Shown: one piece after another, positions 12,553-24,310 of the stretch | Layout: each line of letters starts with the position of its first letter | How positions within the stretch are numbered: the first letter of the stretch is position 1 | From: Owenia fusiformis | Taxonomy: Eukaryota > Annelida > Polychaeta > Sabellida > Oweniidae | DNA: 64,000 nucleotides | Direction: 5' to 3' | Assembly (NCBI GenBank): GCA_903813345.2 | Contig: CAIIXF020000001.1 | Span: 41,321,366-41,385,365, forward strand | Translations under genes and position numbers: made by a program | The notes under the pieces: generated by a model | Seen by the model: the letters and a program-made list of their open reading frames with translations, nothing else | Told to the model about the DNA's origin: nothing | Database searches by the model: none

Positions 12553-12955
12553 AATAGCCTTTGCATTGAAGAATAGACGAGAGATGAGTCATGATGTTGT
12601 CATTGTTATTAAAGAAAGTGGGCAATATCAGTAGATATAGCCTGTTTACTTTCCCATTGACATCCATACAAATGCTTCGCTAGATATGTAGTATTGAAAG
12701 GTACATTAAGAAGATGTGATACACACAAAAAGATGTAAGACAATCTCTATGTTTATATTATCATTGAGATTTTGTCAAGTCTCTGAGCACTTTATAATAC
12801 ACTGCCAATTTACAGCAAAGTATAGTGCTGTGAGATGGTGTTGTAGATTTTGCCACTGAATATTATAATTATATATGTATATGTATATTTTTTTAATTTT
12901 CATATTTAGTTCCACTTTTGTATAACTATGTAAGATCCCATGATTAATGCAGCAT

Positions 12956-12961
12956 AATAAA
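12956..12961 (+). other. Candidate polyadenylation signal of the LRR gene
   Basis: AATAAA about 400 bases after the stop at 12552. An ATTAAA is also present near 12608. Which one is used cannot be told from sequence. Confidence 0.35.
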
Positions 12962-13103
12962 AGGATGATATGCATTCCTATATTGTTTTAAGTTAAGTTA
13001 TCGTAAATATTGCTTTGACATACATGTATGTCTTGTGTTTTAAAACAGTGGTTCATGATAATGATTAAATGATAAAATTTGAACCAACTCCATAAACCAC
13101 TAT

Positions 13104-13455
13104 TTAAAGGTAGAATAAGATCTATAGGGGGTGACAAAAATACAAGCAACATGTACAATTGAGATACCAATCTATTCCTTACAACCTCATATACACTATC
13201 TCCCAAAAGATTCACGATATGTTATAAATTGGTGAAGTTAAAATGGATCCAAAGTGCAAAAATGGATGAAAAATGTTTAAATTCTTATAGAAAATAATAC
13301 ATTATTGTAAAAATCTTTAGTTTTCCTGAAATAAAGTATGCACTTTGGGAATTTTTAGAAAAATAGGCATGAATAGGAATGAAATAAACCAGAAATATTC
13401 TAAAATTGAAACAATTTTTTGTTAGGCTGCTTGCTAAATCTAATTCTCTCTTTAA
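13104..13455 (-). mobile_element. MITE with TTAA ends (family A, copy 2, inverted)
   Basis: The reverse complement matches 3124-3452 from end to end: the left border is TTAAAGGTAGAATAAGATCT and the right border, reverse-complemented, is TTAAAGAGAGAATTAGATTT. Both borders carry TTAA. It lies between the LRR gene and the glucosidase-like gene. Confidence 0.72.
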
Positions 13456-14139
13456 GCTTTTGCCTGGACAGATAAATGGCTTCTTTACATCCCTTCTTGA
13501 ACTTCAGCATAGTATAACAAACCACAAACCACATCAATTTGAGCAATTACAAAATATATTATTTCAACAATCACCTCTTGGATATAATCACATTTACCAA
13601 CAGTACATTTTACAAAAAAAACACATAAATTAATGACATACCAAAATTGCAACAAATACATGTCAATTGCTAATATAACAAAACGCTGGAAAGTCCATTA
13701 TTCACAGCTCTTACACTCTCTACATGCAAAGCTAAAGAGGGTATCTGCGATAGATTAGAATGCACGAGATCAATGCGATCAATCTAATGGCACCATTTTC
13801 AGTTGGCATATACACTCAATACAAATACTTGTAAATAATGATTATGTGGCACCTAATACTCCCTCTTGGGGGTCATAACCACTACAACCTGTTATAAATA
13901 TGTTATAAAACTCTTTAAATGAAAACCAAAGATAGTAATATACATAAAACCTTAAGCCAAGCCTAATTTTTCATCCTGACTACAACCCTGAATGGTGTTC
14001 AAAAATAGTAGTCAAGTCCAAGATCTAAAATTAGGAAAACAGAAATTAATAGCCCATAATTAAACATAGTTTGTGATTATCCAAAATTGAATTTAACTGA
14101 AAGCAAAACTGTCTGACTGTGACTAGAGTGAAAAAGGCG

Positions 14140-14275
14140 TTAGCATGCAAAATGTCACTACCTGCCATTAGTTACAAACTCAGATGGTGAAATACCAACT
14201 TCCGACTGCCAAACACCAACTGCCAAACACAGTCCACAAAAAAAATTGGAGACTTACAATATGTCACCACTTCTA
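14140..14275. repeat. Dispersed repeat with ATGTCACTACCTGCC / CCAACTGCCAAACAC text
   Basis: A short repeat family rich in 'accaactgccaaacacc'. Related copies are at about 43035-43110 (reverse orientation) and 59245-59345, and a fragment lies at about 1262-1345 beside GGTGACATATTG. No coding content. Confidence 0.45.
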
Positions 14276-14485
14276 GTGGTTACGTAAAACACAATAACTT
14301 CACTGATTCACTGATTTACACCAAACATGTACTAATAACATTAACATATTTCTGTAAATGTACACACCTTAGACACCAGTTTTGGTGTGAATAATGTACA
14401 AAAATGACACTTCACATACATTATTTAAATAATGACATAATATTGTACATAAAATGGGTAGCTGATAACAATATCTTACCCATGT

Positions 14486-14768
14486 CAGGGGCGGATCTGG
14501 GAACCAACAAGGGGGGGGGGCAAAACTTGTGATCTGAGAAAAAACCTCCCTGCTTACGAGGAAAAAATTTTGAGGCCCATTTTTTTCAAAATTTGGCTTA
14601 ATAATAAAAAATAAGGCCTTAGAAGGCCCATTTATGACCAAAAAGGCCCACTTTTTGGGGCCTTAAGGCCTTTTTTGGCCCAAAATTATATTGGGGCACA
14701 ATTTTTTTTCTGGGCCCACCCAAGGGGGGGAGGGCCCGGGCCCCTGGACCCCCCCAGATCCGCCAGTG
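14486..14768. mobile_element. hAT-like MITE, CAGNGGCGGATCTGG ends
   Basis: The left end is CAGGGGCGGATCTGGG and the right end, reverse-complemented, is CACTGGCGGATCTGGGGGGG, about 15 bp of inverted repeat. The interior is GGCCC-rich and lacks an ORF with real content. A second, left-truncated copy lies at about 25066-25213. The hAT assignment is by terminal style; a clean 8-bp target duplication is not evident. Confidence 0.6.
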
Positions 14769-15398
14769 CATGTGAGCTAAAAGCAGTGTAGGCACAATAA
14801 TTTATTATTGGACTGTAAGTGGTTGAAAACATACTTAATTTCAACCGCATACTTAATACAACACTTTTCGAGCCAATTTGCAATAACATTTAGCCTATAA
14901 TTATTGTACGAGACTATGCCCATAAATAAAGTCCTCAATGGCTGACTTTTGACTTTTTATGAAATCCTCAAAAAATTCAAAGTGGGAAGCCAATATTAAC
15001 AATTGATCTGCATAAGGATTATTTTAGGCAAATATATTCTTGACATCTCCTGATTTTTGTACTTTATGTATTGCCTAAAGTCCTGAGGGTATACTTGGTA
15101 GTCAATGATTTTTGTGAAGTGTATTGCCTTCGAAAAATATATTATGATATGAATATGAGGAAAGTTCAACTTTCAACACTTCTAGTTGAGCACAAAAGTG
15201 AATTAATAATGTAGATCGACAAGTGTTAATTTATTACATCTAGTCTTCACATTATATCATTATACAAGACATTGAAGTCAGTATATGTATCTGGAAATTT
15301 CATCTTTAAAGTGAGTGGAACTAAAAGGAAAGAGACGATAAAATGTTGGTAGCAGTTTTTTTCAAAAATCATGCCTATGTTTTCGTTACAATCATAAT

Positions 15399-15404
15399 TT
15401 TATT
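15399..15404 (-). other. Candidate polyadenylation signal of the glucosidase II beta-like gene
   Basis: TTTATT on the plus strand, that is AATAAA on the minus strand, about 220 bases after the stop codon at 15626-15628. Confidence 0.35.
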
Positions 15405-15625
15405 TTTAACAAAATTAAATATTATAGTCAATGAAGATTCAAAAAGCAAAAATGTGACAATATTTTTAAACTTCTTCAACTTATCTCCCTTCTACTCCCT
15501 TTGCGTATTGTCATAAGGTACTTTCTATGAATCTAGCAGAAGTTAAATAAAATAATTCCACGTCCCAGTTGTAGTAGTAGGGCTTTGAAATTAGAGTCTT
15601 TAAATGGATGTTATTCAGGAATGAT

Positions 15626-18600
15626 TCAACAAGCAGCTGGTGTTAAGAACTTGAACTCGTACTTGCATCTGTCAGCCTCTTGAACACTCACAACCCGATC
15701 CTCTAAGCCACACTCAAATGTAATCTGCAATACACAATAAAACACAGATCTGAACCTGATCTTGTTATTATAGAAGTTGGGCAAGTCAGCTAAATGGGTT
15801 CAATGATAATGGGAACCATTCTTTAACAGGATCAATTTTGAACACCTTTAAAAGTCCACTAGTGTATCTGGACCCAAACATGTGAAATGAAGAATTTTGA
15901 TCAGGCCAAACCTGTAGCTTAAAAAATTGGGACTTACCCCACCCCTTAACGTATGACCCCAAAAAATTAATTAGAAAACTACATGTAGGTATCGTTACTT
16001 TGATGCATGATTTAGAAAGATAATCATGTAACAAGTCCTGATGTAACCCCTCAAATTCATCATCGGTTGGAAATATCAATAAACAAGACACACAGTGATA
16101 AATATCGCACTTTGAAGAGCAAACTGGCCACCATGCAATTTACCCAGCATGGCCAAAACCTAATCAGACCTTGGCACTAGTCTGCTCTTGCATCTGTAAA
16201 CATTTCAAGTTGACAAGGTTAGCGGTTTTCCTGCAATTTTGATGAAGAATTTATTTGTAGTCTTGAACTTTGGGAAAATTTAGATAACATTGTTTGTGAC
16301 CTAATTTGATGACTTTCGACCTTGAAAATTTCACTTTTTCAGACCTCAGTAGGTATTTTGTAATTAAGCTGACCTAAATTTAAATCCAAAATATCAATTT
16401 AGAAAATCAAATGTTTGACCTTTTCAAGGTCACTGAAGGTCAACGAAAGGTCAAATCTGAAATCTAAGGTCAGATTTGAACTTCTGAGAACTTGTAGATC
16501 TTGTTAAAAAAAAAAATTGGTCAATTTGGAGCAAGTTGAAAAATTCAAAATGGCCGCCAAATTGAAAAATTCAAAATGGCCACCATGTCATTCAGCCAGC
16601 ATACCCAAAACCTAATCAGATCTTGGCAATAGTCTGCTCTTGCATCTGTAAAAATTTCAAGCTGACCTAAATCTAAATCCAAAATATCAATTTAGAAAAT
16701 CAACTTTTTTGACCTTTTCAAGGTCACTGAAGGTGAATGAAAGGTCAAATCTGTGACCTAGTTTAATGACCTTGACTTTCGACCTTGAAAATTTCACTTT
16801 TTCATACCTCAGTAGGTGTTTTGTAATTAAGCTGACCTAAATTTAAATCCAAAATATCAATTTAGAAAATCAACTTTTTTGACCTTTTGAAGGTCACTGA
16901 AGGTGAACGAAAGGTCAAATCTGAAATCTAAGGTCAGATTTGAACTTCTGAGAACTTGTAGATGTTTTTAAAAAAAATTTGGTCAATTTGGAGCAAGTTG
17001 AAAAATTCAAAATGGCCGCCAAATTGAAAAATTCGAAATGGCCATCATGTAATTCAGCCAGCATACCCAAAACCTAATCAGATCTTGGCAATAGTCTGCT
17101 CTTGCATCTGTAAAAATTTCAAGTTGAACGGATAAGTGGTTTTCCTGGAATTTTGATGACAAAATTTGTTGAAAAATTCAAAATGGCCGCCACGTAGTTT
17201 ACCCAGCATGCCCTTAACCTAATCAGATCTTGGTACTAGTCTGCTCTTGCATCTGTAAAAATTTCAAGTTGATCAGGTAAGCAGTTATCCTGGAAATTTG
17301 ATGACAAGATTTGGTTTATGTGCCCCTCGCACGCCCACACGCCCGCCCAACAGCACAAGACGACGACAATATAGCACTTTTTCAAAGTGCGATAAAAATA
17401 GTAAGGATAAGTTTTTGTTTATAGTTACTTATTGCGTATACATGTTTATACCACTCTAAGTCCAATTACAGTTGTATAACATGGGTCTATAACAACGATA
17501 TACAGTGGAGAGTGGTATATCGTCATCGTATACAACTCCTCCGTATACACTCCAGCGTATACCACTGTAGAAGTGCATTCTGGGAAATGATGAATAAAAG
17601 AATCACGATTTCCTAGAATCAAGTGACGTCATAAATCAACATCAGCATTATTGAGTTGGCTATGGGATATTTTTATGTTTTTTAATTGTTATTATGATTG
17701 TGTTCAAATCAACTGTAATTGAACTTAGAGTGGCATGATAAGATTATATAATGGTTCATTCTGTATATCGTGCATTTTATACTCTCGTGAGAATATAATA
17801 TATTCACTCGTTCGCTACGCTCACTTGTGAATATATCATATACTCACTCGAGTATAAACACGATATACAGAAAGAACCATTATATAACCTCATAATATAC
17901 TAATTTGAGTTAATTCAAAACAAATATTTAATGTTTTAAAATTCATGCATACCACAGAGTGCCTAGGCCAAGCTACACAACCATCATGATCCCCATCATC
18001 CACTCCTAACACATAGTGATCCTTTTCCAGTGTAATCCAGCGGGTCTTTCTACCTAAATGTGATATACGTGTACATGTACAATAAAACCCTTCCCTTCTA
18101 CACATACTTTTAAGCTTAATAGGTCTTGAACAAAATTAAATGGAACTGATATGAGGATATTTATATTCATTTTAATGTTCATGTAGAACTATGATATTGA
18201 ACTATTGTGGTTTGCTCGGTCTTCAGATTTACTGATGAATCAATGGATTTTCAATTATCCATTTCACATACTTTTGTATTTTAATGATGTTGCACTGTAC
18301 AAAAATGAAAATTGACTTACAAATTGTATTGACTTACCTAACATTTTAGAAGATGAAGGAAACTTTATTTGTTTGACGTGCCTGAACGGACATACTGAGT
18401 ACTCATACTCATGCGCTTTAATCTCAAAGCATTTATGACTTAGTTTGAAGAACACTGCATCTGGTCCATAGATCTGAAACATTCAAATGCAGTGCATGCG
18501 GTGATCTCAATAGTATTGCAATGCCACAATGACAACACGGAGGGTCAAAACTGCATTTGTGAAAAATACTATTTCAGTTTCTGAACAACACTTATCAAAG

Positions 18601-21600
18601 TGACCTTCATTTTGGCAACCAAGGCTGTTCCATGAGTATTTTTTTAAACCTTTTGATGTTGTATGTTAAGAAGTTATATTTTCTATTTTCATAAGTTACC
18701 GTATTTTAACAAGATGATATTATTGATGAACTGACCAATCTGAAACTGTGCATTACTAAAATAGTAATGGACCCATCAAAATCTTTGAAATATAGTAATG
18801 TACACCTAGCTATGCCTGAAATGTATTTATTAGTCATTTACCTTTTCATTTTCTCCCTTTCCTTCTTTAATGTACTCTTGCTTCAACCTAGCACCAAGTT
18901 TGTGGAGCTGGATATCTTTAGCCTTCTGTTGTTCCACCGCATGGCACCGATTCTGACAGGGAGCATGGAAGACTGGTAATGCTGCATTCTGATCTGTAGA
19001 ATGGAAAAATGGAATTATAATACATTAAGTTAAAATAATGAGATAATGAGAAAATGAAACAGGAAATTGTGTTTTTCCATTAACTACCAACTCCTCTGAG
19101 TAGCAAACTTTACATGTCAATCACAACCAGGCAGTAGTCTTGTCTTTTTATTTCTCATCTGGCGAAATCTAGAGACACAACATGACTTGGTGAGCGAGAC
19201 GTGTTTATTTTTTTTACAAGAAAGTGGCAGGAATTTGAAATGAGAAGCAACATTCCTTTTTGAACAGAGGTCCTATTTTCTGTTGACATTAGCCAAAAAA
19301 AGAATCATTTGATATTCAAGTCAACATTACATCGTTTCATGAAAAATGGTGGCCATTATGAATTCAGCCACCATGTTGAAAATTTCTTCTTGAGCAGTGG
19401 TCATATGCACCTTGGGCTTGGTCAGCAGCAAAGAAAATCGGAACCAAATCTGCCAATGGTCTTTCAGTTGTCAAAATTGATGTTGCTTACAAAAAGTTGT
19501 GGTCATTTTGAATTGACACCATATTAAAAAGTCCTTCTCAAACAAATTTCCTTCTCCCAAGATAAAATGGTGATGACAATAATGAATTGAGAAACCAATT
19601 TGTAAATTCATTCTTGAGCAAAGGCTCTATGCCCATACGGCATCAGCCTATGAAATTTGAACTAAATTTTCAACTGGTATTTGAGTAATATTACCAGACC
19701 ATGGGCTTTCAAAAAGCCTATGTCCAGACAGATTAATACACAAATGTTAATGTCACATTTTCAAATGTTCATCTCTTTTTGTTAAATACATGTACGCTCA
19801 AATCTGTATGATACACAGTTGTGTGGTTTGTTAATGCAGCTACACAATATCACTTTTTAATATTAAATTCATAATATGTTAATATGATTAAAACATAAAC
19901 ATTACTGGCAGAAGATAGAACATAGTTCTGTAATAGTATGTCTAGTACGGCCATCTATCTAACCTGTGACTTGGATTTCTTTCGGAAGTACCACACCACT
20001 CCATTCATCTGAGCCATCGCAGCAATCACATATTCCGTCATTCACCACTGATGATGATACTGCTATCGGTTTTCTAAGGTCCACTTGGTATTTACAAAAG
20101 AATCTGCAAAATTGAATGTCATTCCAAACACATTTATATGTTAAAAGCTCTTTATTACCTCTCTACCTTTATCAAATCTCTAAAAATGTCTATATCAGAT
20201 TTAAACTGACATAAATGAACATCATCTTTATTTTAGACTATTTGAACAATTGACAAAAATTGACTACTATTATATATATATATTTATCCCATACTTGGAC
20301 GTGTTACAGGTACATAAAGCCAGTTTGTAAAAACTTATATTTTCATCAGCGGGCAGATATAGCTTTACGTCCCGCTCCGAGCGGGCAGATATAGTATATC
20401 TGCCCGCTACGTCATAATCGTCGCTCGCATATTTGTTCATAATTTGTAACGTTCACGTAATGACTGTAAACGACAATGGAGAAAACACAGACAATCGGGA
20501 TCTGTTAATCCACTTAATCAATCAAAAATTCGAGAAAATAAATATGGGAATATTTGAGAGAACAGGAAAATCCACCCACGGCCAAGAAAACAAAACTGGA
20601 CATGAATATTCTAAAATATATCCACGATTGAACAATGTGAACCAGATAACCAAGATCGGTATGGGATAAACATATTATCCTATAGTCGGTTCAGGATATT
20701 GGGATTATCCCTTGGCCAATATAACATATTTTCCCTCGGGACCTGCGGCCCTCGGGCAAATATATCATATTTGCCTCGGGATAATCCCAATATCCTGAAC
20801 CTCATATAGGATAATCTCTATATATATATATTATATATCACCTGTTCAGTCTGTGCAGTTTCTAATTACATCTCTCTATAAAAGTGGTGACTGGGGATGA
20901 GTTCTTTGTTAAAACATACATAATGTGTTTTAAAACATACCTGCCATTTCTACAAGCTGAAGTGCCTGGTTCATCTGAGCCATCTTCACAGTCACAATAA
21001 TCATCATTCACATGGGTAAATGGAATCTCATCCTTAAACAATAAAACAACATTCTTAAACATGTTCTTCAGGTTTGATTATCAAATCACAAAAATATTTT
21101 TTTCTTCTTTTCATAACCTTTATTTTACTAAACAGGATGTTTCGGATCCTGTCTGGATCCATTTTCAACTGTATAAAAACTGAAATGAAGCACTACAAAA
21201 CAATTTAATTGAATTGAATAAAACAACAATTAAACAACAATGCCAAGGCGTAGCAAATCACATCCAACAGCCATGGCAGCCATTTTTAGAAATGGCCGCC
21301 TGTTAGCCAAACTTTTATTAGACATTATCACATACTATGTAAAATTCCGGTAATCTGATTGGTTGGTTACCGTGTGAGTTTTCCCATCTCACACGTTACT
21401 ACAACCAGTGATGAGGTTTCATATTCTTGCCTTAGATACTGTTGATGACGTCATTACTAAATTGAATGGGTACACGAGGAATAAATGGGTTCATAGTGTA
21501 ATATTTTTCATATAATGAGCAATAGCCATGTACTTATTGCCAAATCAAATTACTGGAATTTTACATAGTAAGTGATAAATCTGTTATCACACGTTTCAGC

Positions 21601-23345
21601 TTGTGTGATATGGAAAATCTTCCACTCAAGTAAAAATGTATCACCACTCAAGCTTCGCTTTTGTGGTGGTACAATTTTACTTTCGTGAAAGATTTCCCAT
21701 ATCACATGCTGAAACATGTGATAACTGATAGTGTAACATGCTTCTAAGCTAAGTATACACATTTGCTAATATTAACAAAATTTGTTAATTATTTTGTGTA
21801 TGTAATAAGTGCTGATTGCCAAGTAAATGTACATGTTGATAGTGCTTATGGAAAACTGTAATTAAAAAAGGCAATGATGTTGAAGGTGTTGATTACAAAG
21901 CACATGATGGTGGAAGCGCTCATGACCAAGCGTATGGTATTGAAGGTGGGGATTATCATTACTATGCCCATCATAAATGGTGATGTAAGTGCTTAGTGAC
22001 CAAGAGCATGATGTTGAAACTGTTGATAACCTCGTACATAAAGTTAAAAGTGCTGAATACCAAGCACATCAAGATGAAAGTCCTGATAACCAAGTAAATA
22101 AACTTGAAAATGCTGAATACCAAGCACATGATGATGAAAGTGCTGATAATCAAGTACATGTATATAAAGTTGAAAGTGCTGAACACCAAGCACATTATGG
22201 TGAAAGTGCCGATAACCAAGTACATAAAGATCAAAAGCACTGGATACAAAGCACATGATGATGATGCTGATAACCAAGTGCATAAAGTTGAAATGGCTGA
22301 ATACCAAGCACATGATGATGAAAGTGCTGAATACCAAGCACATGATGATGAAAGTGCTGATAACCAATTATACTGAGTTGAAAGTGCTCAATAGCTCAGG
22401 ATGATGAAAGTGCATGTGACAAGCCATTTCCTTTGAAGAACTTTGACGATTAGTACAAAAAATAATGAATACTGTAGATTGGGTTAATTTGGTGCTAATT
22501 TTGGTGATTTCACCATTTTTGGCATATTGGCGGTTATTTAATTTGGCGAACACTAGGGCTTGAATTGTTCTGAATTTCTCAGGAATCCTTTTTTAACTTT
22601 GGCGAAGATGTAAATTGGCGGTTTTTCAATTTCGCCAAATTAAAGCAGGTGCCAAATTAACCCAATCTACAGTAGCTATTTTCAAAGTAATTTCAATTTG
22701 CTCTATTCCGGGCTCTATTCTTACCTTGGAATGAATACAGCGGAATTTTAAATGTACACTTGATTGATAGTTTTCAGCCATTATGGGAAGTACTCCTCTT
22801 GGTATAACCTCAATGGAATTGTCACTTTTAATTATTTTATTTTCATCTTTTTGATTTCTCTTTCTGTCTTTTTGATTGGATATCCCATCGTTATATCCAA
22901 CTGACATATTTAACAATTTTCCTTCTTGCTTCACAACATCTATGGACAGTTTATTTTTAGCATTAATTTGTGTTTGTTTGAGAGTAGTACTAGTTGTCTT
23001 TTTAATATTTTCATCATGGTGAGCATTAATTATTTCTTGATCATGTATATTGTTCTCATCTTTATTCCACACATCCTCTCTATATTTCTCCAGGCCCTCC
23101 TTCTTTCGTTGTTTATTGATAACATCTTTTAATTTCTTTAATTCCAGGTATTCCTTGTTCCAATGGCCTGCTTCATCAAACCGTGGTGGTTCAAAGTCTT
23201 GTACAGTCTTTTTCTTATTCCAACTTGGTTTCTGTACATCAATGAATTGAAGTATGAGCACTTGGAATGTTAGATAGAGGCCTCCAGCCATAGCAATGAA
23301 TAATACCACCTGGTACTTCCTTGATGGCTTCCGTAACAATTTCAT
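15626..23345 (-). CDS. Membrane-anchored glucosidase II beta-like protein (LDLa pair plus MRH domain), 7 exons
   Basis: Coding exons on the minus strand: 23345-22725, 21032-20941, 20103-19964, 18993-18842, 18473-18338, 18053-17953 and 15724-15626 (stop included). They give 446 residues with all phases consistent. Residues 1-12 are basic, 13-33 are a hydrophobic signal anchor, and about 36-185 are a charged, lysine/glutamate-rich stalk. The protein then follows the N-terminus of glucosidase II beta: [17 protein letters not shown] and [15 protein letters not shown], two LDL-receptor-A-like modules. A short helical segment (285-335) leads to an MRH lectin domain (336-446) containing [16 protein letters not shown] and ending KFLTPAAC. 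The four mannose-binding positions (Q, R, E, Y) appear to be kept: VKQ, PRHS, QEADRC, CKY. Unlike the ER soluble subunit (about 528 aa in human), it lacks the long acidic middle and a C-terminal HDEL. A role in N-glycan recognition in the ER or Golgi is inferred. The start has a splice acceptor just upstream (exon begins 23352). Confidence 0.85.
16103..17394. mobile_element. 1.3-kb inverted-repeat element with internal AAGGTCA-rich modules
   Basis: The ends are TATCGCACTTTGAA (16103) and TTCAAAGTGCGATA (ending 17394), a perfect 14-bp terminal inverted repeat. The interior consists of several direct modules of about 300 bp with 'gcaatagtctgctcttgcat', 'aaaattcaaaatggccgcc' and clusters of GACCTTTTCAAGGTCA. 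There is no transposase ORF. It lies in the last intron of the glucosidase II beta-like gene. Fragments with the same modules occur at 1400-1800, about 37020-37100 and about 57360-57450. Confidence 0.7.
17451..17733. mobile_element. Inverted-repeat element, CCACTCTAAGT ends
   Basis: CCACTCTAAGTCCAATTACA at the left pairs with TGTAATTGAACTTAGAGTGG at the right with one mismatch, spanning 283 bp. An inner stem is centred on CGATATACAGTGGAGAG. It is non-coding and intronic. Confidence 0.6.
17743..17886. repeat. Foldback palindrome
   Basis: The arms TTATATAATGGTTC...CTGTATATCGTG and CACGATATACAG...GAACCATTATATAA are near-perfect complements. The arms meet at a core with CACTCGTTCGCTACGCTCAC. Similar palindromes with an analogous core are at 21583-21725 and 60007-60132. 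Confidence 0.75.
20349..20814. repeat. Compound foldback region
   Basis: Two palindromes. At 20380-20408, AGCGGGCAGATATA and TATATCTGCCCGCT surround a single base. At 20675-20814, TTATCCTATAG...GGTTCAGGATATTGGG pairs with CCCAATATCCTGAACC...CTATAGGATAA-like text, with a GC-rich centre (CCTGCGGCCCTCGGG). It lies in an intron between the two LDLa exons of the glucosidase II beta-like gene. The 78-codon ORF between the palindromes is not credible as a gene. Confidence 0.55.
21331..21574. repeat. Inverted-repeat element with CTGATTGG text
   Basis: CATACTATGTAAAATTCCGG at the left pairs with the region ending GGAATTTTACATAGTAAGTG at the right over about 36 bp with few mismatches. It is intronic and directly abuts the foldback at 21583-21725, so the two may be one composite element. 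Confidence 0.55.
21583..21725. repeat. Foldback palindrome
   Basis: GTTATCACACGTTTCAGC and GCTGAAACATGTGATAAC are the outer arms, and the pairing continues through GATATGGAAAATCTT and AAGATTTCCCATATC-like text. The core is CACCACTCAAGCTTCGCTTT. It is intronic. Confidence 0.65.
21860..22390 (+). repeat. 30/60-bp tandem repeat with coding-like reading
   Basis: Alternating 30-bp half-units, typified by GATGAAAGTGCTGATAACCA and GTTGAAAGTGCTGAATACCA, occur about 15 times with indels. In one plus-strand frame they read as [20 protein letters not shown]-like blocks of 20 residues for about 90 codons before the frame is lost. It lies in the first coding-region intron of the minus-strand glucosidase II beta-like gene. 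I find no promoter, splice signal or conserved domain for a plus-strand gene, so I treat it as a minisatellite. Confidence 0.7.
22472..22672. mobile_element. MITE, TA-flanked, CTGTAGATTGGGTTAA ends
   Basis: TA|CTGTAGATTGGGTTAATT at the left and AATTAACCCAATCTACAG|TA at the right give a perfect inverted repeat of more than 20 bp with a TA target-site duplication, as in Tc1/mariner-type elements. It is 201 bp and non-coding. A larger relative is at 26064-26862. Confidence 0.8.
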
Positions 23346-24089
23346 CCTGACTCTGAAAAATGGAAGTGATTTTAGTTTTTCATAAACAAGTTCAATGTAT
23401 GGGCAGGAGTATAAGGCCCAGTGTATCTATTCTTGTATTGATTGGCTCTTAATAAGACATGAAAACTTGCTACATTCATTTTTTGATTATTAAATCTGAG
23501 TTATGAAATACTAGATATAGCAAGTATTCTAAATTGGCATAATTGACTGTGAAAATGTGCAGGTGGCTCAGTGATGACAAACCGATTGGACAATGATAAG
23601 TTTTTGTACTTTAATCATGTTATCTCTAGTGTAGCCAAGATGAGGCAGACGAGGCAATGTTTGAAATATTCCTCTAGCAATGACGAGTTGTAAATTAATT
23701 GTCTAACTTTTCAATCTTAAATCATCAATTTTTGATTCAATTATGAACAATCTCTGGTTATGTACAGTGCGGGTAGTTTCAGTGATTCTTGGACTTTCCA
23801 AAATAGATATGAAAATTTGGTGAATTTCTCAATCCTCCAAGTTAAAAAAGAAGACAAATTAAGTAGTTCCATTCATTTAAGTCACAAACAAATGATTCGA
23901 GCTTTCAAATTAAACTAGCCACATAAATTCCATATTTTGAAAATTCTTGATCCAATCTACCTTTTACCAATCCAATCCACTGAATCCGAACTATATTTCA
24001 ACACGAGTGTAGATATAAATATGGGTGGTGTGAGTGTGTGGACTGATCCCTCTTCCATTAAAATCAATTCAAACATGACTGTAGTCACG

Positions 24090-24310
24090 CCTTCTATAAA
24101 ATGTGAACAAAGTCAATATTTCATCCGGCATATATTCGTCGACACACCAGCAGTAATATGAGTAATCTGTGACGTCATAAAGGTGGGCCATAATGAATAT
24201 TCAAAAAAATTTGGTTAGTTTTCATGTTTTCGTAATATAGACCTAAGAGCAGGTGTTACATCGACGAATAGATATCTTAGGGCTTGGCACAAAAGCTGCT
24301 CTTCAGTCTA
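24090..24310. repeat. Dispersed repeat (GTGAACAAAGTCAATATTTC family), copy 1
   Basis: It shares GTGAACAAAGTCAATATTTC at one end and 'agagcaggtgttacatcg' at the other with 37465-37680 (same orientation) and 30795-31080 (reverse orientation). Non-coding. Confidence 0.55.

Noticed and set aside
14686-14889. Proline/glycine-rich minus-strand ORF
   Set aside because: It lies in the hAT-like MITE; the composition comes from GGCCC-rich repeat text, shared with the truncated copy at 25066-25213.
20433-20669. 78-codon plus-strand ORF
   Set aside because: It sits between two palindromes in an intron, has no recognisable domain and no promoter; probably chance or part of a foldback element.
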